Positions 6,614-11,503 of a DNA stretch of 11,503 nucleotides are shown in pieces (the stretch's first letter is position 1; each line of letters starts with the position of its first letter). Position numbers and translations under genes: made by a program. The stretch lies in assembly GCA_025350445.1 (NCBI GenBank), contig JANXXV010000831.1:1-11503 (forward strand). The letters are read 5' to 3'. The notes under the pieces are model-generated. The model was not told the DNA's origin and did not search any database. It saw only the letters and a program-made list of their open reading frames with translations. The stretch is from Bryobacteraceae bacterium. Its GTDB lineage: Bacteria > Acidobacteriota > Terriglobia > Bryobacterales > Bryobacteraceae.

Positions 6614-7828
6614 ATGAAGAAGCCTGTATATTTGGACAACCACGCAACGACCCAGATGGACCCCAGGGTCCTTCAGGCGATGCTTCCCTATTTCACTGAG
6701 AAGTTCGGCAACGCAGCCAGCCGCAACCACAGTTTCGGCTGGGAGGCGGAAGAGAGTGTCGAGAAAGCGCGTAAGCAGATTGCGGACCTGATCGGCGCCA
6801 ACCCGAAAGAGATCGTTTTCACCAGCGGCGCCACCGAATCGAACAACCTGGCGATCAAAGGCGTGGCCGAGATGTATGCCGAAAAGGGCAACCACATCAT
6901 CACCGCCGCCACGGAACACAAAGCGATTCTCGACACCTGCAAGAAGCTGGAAAAAGAGGGTCTCCGGGTGACCTATCTGCCGTTGAAGGCCGATGGGTTA
7001 ATTGACCTGGACATGCTGCGTGAGGCCATCACGGATAAAACCATCCTGGTCACCATCATGTATGCCAACAACGAGATCGGCGTGATCCAGCCGGTGGCCG
7101 AAATCGGCGCCATCTGCAAAGAGCGCGGCGTTCTGTTCCATAGCGATGGCGTGCAGGCCGTGGGCAAGATTCCGGTCAACGTCGTTACCGATAAGATCGA
7201 CCTGCTGTCTATCACCGCGCACAAGATTTACGGACCGAAAGGCGTGGGCGCGCTGTACGTTCGGCGCAAGGGCCCGCGTGTGCAGTTAACGGCGCAGATG
7301 GACGGCGGCGGCCATGAGCGCGGCATGCGATCCGGCACGTTGAATGTCCCCGGCATTGTGGGATTGGGCGAAGCGTGCGCCATCTGCCAGAAAGAGATGG
7401 CGGCGGAATCCGCGCGGCACCGGCAGATGCGGGACTGGCTGAAGAACAAGCTGGAATCCGAGCTGGATGAGACCTTCATCAACGGTTCCATGGAGCACCG
7501 CCTGCCGCACAACCTGAACATGAGTTTTGCGTATGTGGAAGGCGAATCTCTGCTGATGGGTATTAACGACATTGCGGTTTCCAGCGGTTCGGCCTGCACC
7601 TCGGCCACGCTGGAACCGAGCTATGTGTTGAAGGCTCTGGGCATCGGCGACGATCTGGCCCACACTTCCATCCGCTTTGGAATCGGCCGCTTCAACACAC
7701 AGGAAGAACTGGAATACACCGCAGGCCGCATGATTGAAGTCGTGCGGAAGCTACGTGAGCTTTCGCCGCTCTATGAGATGGCGAAAGAGGGCATCGATCT
7801 ATCGAAAGTTCAGTGGGCGGCGCACTAA
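6614..7828 (+). CDS. iscS: Cysteine desulfurase IscS
   Basis: IscS is a PLP enzyme that converts cysteine to alanine and passes the sulfur as a persulfide to IscU. At 404 residues it has the normal length. The PLP Lys is K204 in [20 protein letters not shown]102 in ATEHKAIL is the cofactor-stacking His, and C328 in [21 protein letters not shown] lies on the loop that carries the persulfide. These positions are within two residues of the E. coli enzyme, and the C-terminus [11 protein letters not shown] resembles the E. coli tail that contacts IscU. This is the long-loop group I type, not SufS. The gene starts 11 bp after iscR, with an AAGGA ribosome site at 6601-6605 that overlaps the iscR stop codon. 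Confidence 0.97.
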   Translation: MKKPVYLDNHATTQMDPRVLQAMLPYFTEKFGNAASRNHSFGWEAEESVEKARKQIADLIGANPKEIVFTSGATESNNLAIKGVAEMYAEKGNHIITAATEHKAILDTCKKLEKEGLRVTYLPLKADGLIDLDMLREAITDKTILVTIMYANNEIGVIQPVAEIGAICKERGVLFHSDGVQAVGKIPVNVVTDKIDLLSITAHKIYGPKGVGALYVRRKGPRVQLTAQMDGGGHERGMRSGTLNVPGIVGLGEACAICQKEMAAESARHRQMRDWLKNKLESELDETFINGSMEHRLPHNLNMSFAYVEGESLLMGINDIAVSSGSACTSATLEPSYVLKALGIGDDLAHTSIRFGIGRFNTQEELEYTAGRMIEVVRKLRELSPLYEMAKEGIDLSKVQWAAH

Positions 7829-7844
7829 GGTAAAGGGAGAAATC

Positions 7845-8258
7845 ATGGCTTACTCTGATAAGGTTTTAGATCATTACAACAATCCTCGGAACGTGGGTTC
7901 CATGGACAAGAACAGCCCGAACGTGGGCACCGGCATGGTGGGCGCGCCCGAATGCGGCGACGTGATGAAACTGCAGTTGATGGTGAACCCGGACTCCGGC
8001 GTGATTGAAGACGCCAAGTTCAAGACCTTCGGTTGCGGCAGCGCAATTGCCAGTTCGTCGCTGGCTACCGAATGGCTGAAGGGCAAAACGGTGGACCAGG
8101 CGCTGGAGATCAAGAACACGGATATCGTGAACGAACTCAGCCTGCCGCCGGTGAAGATTCACTGCTCGGTGCTGGCCGAAGACGCCATCAAGGCAGCCAT
8201 CAGCGACTACAAGCAGAAGCAGACCGTGGGCCAGGCGGAAGCAGTTACCGCACACTAA
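7845..8258 (+). CDS. iscU: Iron-sulfur cluster scaffold IscU
   Basis: This 137-residue scaffold is where [2Fe-2S] clusters are built from IscS sulfur. Ligand Cys residues C37 (APECGD), C64 (FGCGSA) and C107 (KIHCSV) are present, as are D39 and H106 next to them. LPPVK at 100-104 is the site recognised by the HscA chaperone, in line with hscB and hscA downstream. The N-terminus MAYSDKVLDHYNNPRNVGS is family-typical. The frame is open upstream into iscS, but the ATG at 7845 follows an AGGGAG ribosome site (7834-7839) and gives the standard length. It starts 16 bp after iscS. Confidence 0.97.
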   Translation: MAYSDKVLDHYNNPRNVGSMDKNSPNVGTGMVGAPECGDVMKLQLMVNPDSGVIEDAKFKTFGCGSAIASSSLATEWLKGKTVDQALEIKNTDIVNELSLPPVKIHCSVLAEDAIKAAISDYKQKQTVGQAEAVTAH

Positions 8259-8270
8259 CAAGAAGGTGGG

Positions 8271-8307
8271 GCAGACCCCTTGGTCTGCGGCCGACGCCTC
8301 GTCGGCC
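8271..8307 (+). repeat. Two back-to-back hairpins between iscU and iscA
   Basis: The first hairpin has stem GCAGACC/GGTCTGC (8271-8277 with 8282-8288) and loop CCTT. The second has stem GGCCGAC/GTCGGCC (8289-8295 with 8301-8307) and loop GCCTC. Both stems are perfect 7-bp pairs with no base between the hairpins. No T-run follows, so this is not a typical intrinsic terminator. It could be a small dispersed intergenic repeat or an RNA-processing/stability element that sets the iscU:iscA ratio. Confidence 0.7.
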
Positions 8308-8323
8308 TGCCGGGACTAATCAT

Positions 8324-8644
8324 ATGATTGACGTAACAGCAAAAGCAGTCGGCAAGATCAGAGAGGCTTTCGCCAAGCAAGGCGTCAGCGGAGGCCTCAG
8401 GCTCGGCGTGCTTGGCGGCGGCTGTTCGGGCTTGAGCTATCAGTTCAAGTTCGACACCAAGCCCCGGGCCACCGACAAGGTCTACGAGTTCGACGACGTA
8501 AAGATCTTCATCGACCCCAAGAGCATCGTGTTTCTGGACGGCATGACGCTCGACTATAAAGAGTCGCTGATGCAGTCCGGCTTTGAATTCAATAATCCTC
8601 ACGCGAAGAAGAACTGCGGCTGCGGCACGTCCTTTTCGGCTTAA
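8324..8644 (+). CDS. iscA: A-type iron-sulfur carrier protein IscA
   Basis: IscA is a small (106 residues) A-type carrier that holds an Fe-S cluster or iron and delivers it to target proteins. The three conserved Cys are C34 in GGGCSGLSYQF and C98/C100 in KKNCGCGTSFSA, the standard A-type signature. The start ATG at 8324 gives the standard N-terminus MIDVTAKAVGKI. A longer frame runs in from iscU but has no homology there. A weak GGGA at 8312-8315 may be its ribosome site. It is separated from iscU by 65 bp with two hairpins, and its stop overlaps the hscB start (TAATG). By sequence alone it could also be named ErpA; the position in the operon favours IscA. Confidence 0.93.
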   Translation: MIDVTAKAVGKIREAFAKQGVSGGLRLGVLGGGCSGLSYQFKFDTKPRATDKVYEFDDVKIFIDPKSIVFLDGMTLDYKESLMQSGFEFNNPHAKKNCGCGTSFSA

Positions 8645-9189
8645 TGCTCCCATCGCTCGCGTCCGGTTACTTTGAGTTCTTCGGGCTCGCGCCGAAGCTC
8701 GACCTTGATCTCAACGATCTGCAGAAGCGTTTCTACGAGTTAAGCAAACTGCTGCACCCGGACCGTTACCAGCGCAAGAGCGCAGCCGAGCAGCAGTATT
8801 CCCAGGACGCGACCGCTCTGTTGAACGACGCCTATCGCGTGCTGCGGGATCCCCTGCAACGCGCGGAGTACGTGCTAAAACAAGCTGGCTTCGAGATTGG
8901 CGAGCAGCGTTCCAAAGATGTGCCCCCGGAGTTGCTGGAAGAAGTCTTCGAACTAAACATGGCGCTGGAAGAAATGCGCGACGGCGATGCTTCGGTGCGT
9001 CCTCAACTGGAACAGGCCCGCGACAAATTTCATGCCATGCGCGATCAGATCGACGCGAGGCTGAAAGCGCTCTTCGCGAAGTATGATGCTGCACCGAATG
9101 TAGCGACACTGGGTGAGATTCGCCCGGTGCTAAACCGCCGCCGCTACATCCGTAATTTAGTAAACGACGTGGAGAAGGAACTGCAATAG
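8644..9189 (+). CDS. hscB: Fe-S assembly co-chaperone HscB (J-domain protein)
   Basis: HscB brings IscU to HscA and stimulates its ATPase. The 181-residue protein has a J-domain at about 8-80 with the essential HPD motif at 38-40 (KLLHPDRYQRK) and the family's ALLNDAYRVLRDPLQRAEYVL stretch. The C-terminal helical domain (about 95-181; PPELLEEVFELNMALEE) is the IscU-binding part. The N-terminal Cys4 zinc module of eukaryotic HSC20 is absent, as in E. coli. Its start codon overlaps the iscA stop by one base, which suggests translational coupling. It ends 2 bp before hscA. Confidence 0.95.
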   Translation: MLPSLASGYFEFFGLAPKLDLDLNDLQKRFYELSKLLHPDRYQRKSAAEQQYSQDATALLNDAYRVLRDPLQRAEYVLKQAGFEIGEQRSKDVPPELLEEVFELNMALEEMRDGDASVRPQLEQARDKFHAMRDQIDARLKALFAKYDAAPNVATLGEIRPVLNRRRYIRNLVNDVEKELQ

Positions 9190-9191
9190 CG

Positions 9192-11039
9192 ATGTCCACA
9201 TTCCAAATTGATTTTGGCGAGAGCAAGAAGCGTATCATCGGCATCGATCTGGGTACGACGAATAGCCTGGTGGCGTACCAGAAACTGACCGGGCCGGAGA
9301 TCATTCCCGGCGAAGACGGCGATCGTCTGGTGCCGAGCGTGCTCTCTCTTACCCGCACCGGCAAGATTGTGGTGGGCAACGAAGCCCGCAAGATGCTGAT
9401 CACCGAACCGGACCGCACCGTATATTCGGTCAAACGGCTGATGGGCCGGGGCCTCGAGGATGTGCGCGATGAGTTGAAGCTGTTTCCCTTCCACATCGCG
9501 CACGGCAGTGAATCGGTAATTCAGTTGAAGCTGGGCGGGAAAACGTTTACCCCGCCGCAGATTTCAGCAGAGATCCTGAGGCAGTTAAAACGCAATGCGG
9601 AGGCGTTTCTAGGGGAAGAAGTCACGCAGGCGGTGGTCACCGTACCGGCGTATTTTAACGATGCGCAACGCCAGGCAACCAAGGATGCCGGGCGGATCGC
9701 GGGCCTCGAGATCCTGCGTCTGGTGAATGAGCCCACGGCAGCCTCGCTGGCCTATGGGCTGGACAAGCGCAAGGAAGGAATCGTCGCGGTGTACGATCTG
9801 GGCGGCGGGACTTTCGATATTTCCATCCTGCGAATTCACGACGGCATCTTCGAAGTGTTAGCCACCAATGGCGACACCCACCTGGGCGGCGACGACATAG
9901 ATAACCTGCTGCTGCGGATAGCGCTCGAAGACATCCACTCCGAGTGGGGCGAGGATCTTTCCGCAAATGGCGAAGCGGTGCAGATGCTGCGGCGCGCGGT
10001 GATCGAAGCGAAAGAGAAACTCTCGTTCGTCCCCACCAGCGCGATCAAGCTCGATTACAAAGGGAAGACCTACGCGCGCGCCATCACCCGCGAACTATTC
10101 GACAAGCTGATCACGGAAATCGTGAACCGCACGCTGCTGCCGTGCCGCGAGTGCATCAAGGACGCCGGCGTAACCGTCGATCAAATAGTCGAGGTGGTGA
10201 TGGTGGGCGGTTCCACCAGAATCCCGCTGGTGCGCAACGCAGTGGAAGGGCTGTTCCTCTCCAAGCCGCACACGGAACTTAATCCCGATGAAGTAGTGGC
10301 GCTGGGCGCGGCCATCCAGGCCGGCATTCTATCGGGCGATGTGGAAGACCAGTTGCTGCTGGATGTAACACCGCTCTCGCTGGGCATTGAGACGATGGGC
10401 GGCGTAGTGTCAAAGCTCATCCATCGCAATTCCACGATTCCGGCCTCGGCCACCGAAACGTTCACCACGTCCGTCGAAGGGCAGCGCAACGTGCTGATCA
10501 ACGTGCTGCAAGGTGAACGCGAACTGGTGAAAGATTGCCGCCCGCTGGCGCGCTTCGAACTGCGCGATCTGGACCCATTGCCTGCCGGCATGGCGCGAAT
10601 TGAAGTGCGATTTCTGATCGACGCGAACGGAATTCTGAACGTCACCGCGCGCGATGCGCGGACCGGCAAGGAGCAGAGCGTCGACGTGAAGCCGTCATAC
10701 GGCCTTACGGACGAGCAGGTGGAGGCGATGATCCGCGAATCCTACGAAAAGGCTGAAGAGGACTTCAACGAACGGCAGGTTCGCGAGATGCGCGTGGAAG
10801 CCGATGCCATCATGGCCGCGGTGGAAAAGGCCAAACGCAGCGATGCGTTCTTTGAGTTGGACGAGGAAGAGCGGAAGGCCATCAATCTGACTATCAATGA
10901 ACTGTTAGTGGTCTATCATTCCGATGACCACCACCTGATTCACTCGTATGTGGACAAGCTGAACCAGGTGACGCTGAAGCTTGCCGAAAACATGATGAAC
11001 ACCGCCGTCCGCGGCGTGCTGAAGGGGACGAAAATCTAA
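9192..11039 (+). CDS. hscA: Fe-S assembly Hsp70 chaperone HscA
   Basis: HscA is a specialised Hsp70 that, with HscB, uses ATP to promote cluster transfer from IscU to acceptor proteins. Length 615 residues, as in E. coli. The nucleotide-binding domain shows IIGIDLGTTNSLVAYQ (15-30), the connect motif VNEPTAASLAYGLD, phosphate-2 VAVYDLGGGTFDIS (about 197-210) and the adenosine motif VVMVGGSTRIPLVR (about 335-348). The linker LLLDVTPLSLGIETMGG (about 386-402) leads to the substrate-binding domain and helical lid. It is shorter than DnaK and lacks the long acidic DnaK tail. That, with the neighbouring hscB and the IscU LPPVK motif, identifies it as HscA. Its stop codon overlaps the iscX start (TAATG). 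Confidence 0.96.
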   Translation: MSTFQIDFGESKKRIIGIDLGTTNSLVAYQKLTGPEIIPGEDGDRLVPSVLSLTRTGKIVVGNEARKMLITEPDRTVYSVKRLMGRGLEDVRDELKLFPFHIAHGSESVIQLKLGGKTFTPPQISAEILRQLKRNAEAFLGEEVTQAVVTVPAYFNDAQRQATKDAGRIAGLEILRLVNEPTAASLAYGLDKRKEGIVAVYDLGGGTFDISILRIHDGIFEVLATNGDTHLGGDDIDNLLLRIALEDIHSEWGEDLSANGEAVQMLRRAVIEAKEKLSFVPTSAIKLDYKGKTYARAITRELFDKLITEIVNRTLLPCRECIKDAGVTVDQIVEVVMVGGSTRIPLVRNAVEGLFLSKPHTELNPDEVVALGAAIQAGILSGDVEDQLLLDVTPLSLGIETMGGVVSKLIHRNSTIPASATETFTTSVEGQRNVLINVLQGERELVKDCRPLARFELRDLDPLPAGMARIEVRFLIDANGILNVTARDARTGKEQSVDVKPSYGLTDEQVEAMIRESYEKAEEDFNERQVREMRVEADAIMAAVEKAKRSDAFFELDEEERKAINLTINELLVVYHSDDHHLIHSYVDKLNQVTLKLAENMMNTAVRGVLKGTKI

Positions 11040-11254
11040 TGGCCGGGATTACATGGGATCAGATCGACAGCATTGCGCTGTCGTTGCAGGAAAAGTTTCC
11101 CGATACCGATCCGCTAACGGTGCGCTTCACGGATCTGCATAAGTGGGTCACCGAACTCGACGGTTTCGACGACGATCCGGCGGCGTCCAGCGAAGGCAAG
11201 CTGGAGGCAATCCAGATGGCCTGGTACGACGAGTGGCAGGACGCGCAGGCGTAG
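11039..11254 (+). CDS. iscX: IscX (YfhJ), small acidic Fe-S assembly regulator
   Basis: This 71-residue acidic protein shows the IscX signature: TWDQIDSIALSL, FPDTDPLTVRFTDLHKWV and FDDDPAASSEGKLEAIQMAWYDEW. In E. coli IscX binds IscS and iron and slows cluster assembly, acting as a regulator or iron donor. It overlaps the hscA stop by one base and ends the operon. The ferredoxin gene that separates hscA and iscX in E. coli is missing. It is slightly longer than the E. coli protein (66 residues). Confidence 0.95.
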   Translation: MAGITWDQIDSIALSLQEKFPDTDPLTVRFTDLHKWVTELDGFDDDPAASSEGKLEAIQMAWYDEWQDAQA

Positions 11255-11282
11255 GCAGATCACAGAAGAGAAGGCACGTCAC

Positions 11283-11296
11283 GCCGGTTCCCCGGC
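11283..11296 (+). terminator. Weak hairpin after iscX, possible operon terminator
   Basis: GCCGG and CCGGC enclose a TTCC loop 29 bp after the iscX stop. Only TTAG follows rather than a T-run, so efficient intrinsic termination is doubtful. It is the only hairpin of note between iscX and the intron end. Confidence 0.2.
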
Positions 11297-11356
11297 TTAG
11301 CCCCGAAGATCCAAAGCGGATAATCGAGGCGGCGGACGTACCCCGTAATAATTTAA

Positions 11357-11503
11357 TGCCGAGTAGGCCCGGGGATTTGCACCCCGAGCCTCTCACAGGA
11401 CCGGACGTAAGCCTCTCGACTTATCCGGCTCGTACCACCCTTGAAGGCTGCCGCCTTCCGCCGAGACCAGCGGGTTCCTCCTGCTGCCAGTTGACCCTAA
11501 TCG
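11357..11503 (-). mobile_element. Group II intron, 3' end (domains V and VI), partial
   Basis: On the minus strand a 34-nt element (11431-11398) starts GAGCCGG, has a GAGA tetraloop and ends CCGGTCC. This is the size and layout of group II intron domain V, with the catalytic AGC triad at its positions 2-4. One terminal pair is A-C instead of A-U. Directly downstream, 11392-11361 folds as domain VI (GAGGCTCGGGG pairing with CCCCGGGCCTACTC), with a bulged A at 11364 as the probable branch point. The intron should end around 11356-11358, but a canonical AY end at the usual 7-8 nt from the branch point is not seen, so the end is approximate. The hairpin at 11443-11458 may belong to domain IV. The intron body and any reverse transcriptase lie beyond 11503. 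No complete protein gene is seen in 11255-11503. Confidence 0.7.

Noticed and set aside
8033..8323. Extended iscA start inside iscU at 8033
   Set aside because: The extra residues are an alternate frame of iscU; the A-type carrier family begins at 8324.
11148..11396. Minus-strand open frame of 82 codons
   Set aside because: It spans iscX antisense and the intron domain VI, and its translation shows no domain.

Overview
The window looks like chromosomal DNA from an acidobacterium, most likely of the Solibacter/Bryobacter group. That is an inference. It rests on the tail of a TIGR03437-type (Solibacter-style) secreted protein, a PEP-CTERM/EpsB-type sugar transferase, and moderately high GC. 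Some features would also fit a draft or metagenome assembly: one frameshift and one head-to-head junction between two 5'-truncated genes.

Left part (1-1442): a proteasome-like Anbu protease gene on the minus strand runs off the left edge and carries an apparent frameshift near 97-100. Divergent from it is a transglutaminase-like protein gene. Anbu and this transglutaminase family are known genomic partners, usually with ATP-grasp and alpha-E genes, which would lie outside the window.

Middle part (1396-5920): a long minus-strand gene matches the C-terminal three quarters of the pyrophosphate-dependent phosphoenolpyruvate carboxykinase (PPi-PEPCK) family. Its first 250-300 residues are missing. 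Recognisable homology stops at a perfect 17-bp palindrome (3971-3987). On the other side of the palindrome, on the plus strand, begins the 3' part of an unrelated TIGR03437-type gene that also lacks its 5' end. Two co-oriented genes cut by one inversion would give this arrangement; so would an assembly chimera. A sugar transferase gene (EpsB/WcaJ type, TIGR03013-like) follows on the minus strand with a good promoter.

Right part (6045-11254): a near-complete proteobacterial-style ISC iron-sulfur cluster operon, iscR-iscS-iscU-iscA-hscB-hscA-iscX, all on the plus strand and tightly packed. A sigma70-type promoter is followed at once by a 25-bp dyad that keeps the GACT/AGTC core of E. coli type-1 IscR sites, which implies autoregulation by IscR. 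IscS supplies sulfur, IscU is the scaffold, IscA a carrier, HscB/HscA release the cluster from IscU through its LPPVK motif, and IscX modulates IscS. The ferredoxin gene (fdx), which lies between hscA and iscX in E. coli, is absent. Two back-to-back hairpins fill the only sizeable gap in the operon, between iscU and iscA.

Right edge (11255-11503): no protein gene is seen. The minus strand carries a recognisable 3' end of a group II intron (domain V and domain VI). The rest of the intron and any reverse transcriptase would lie beyond the window.
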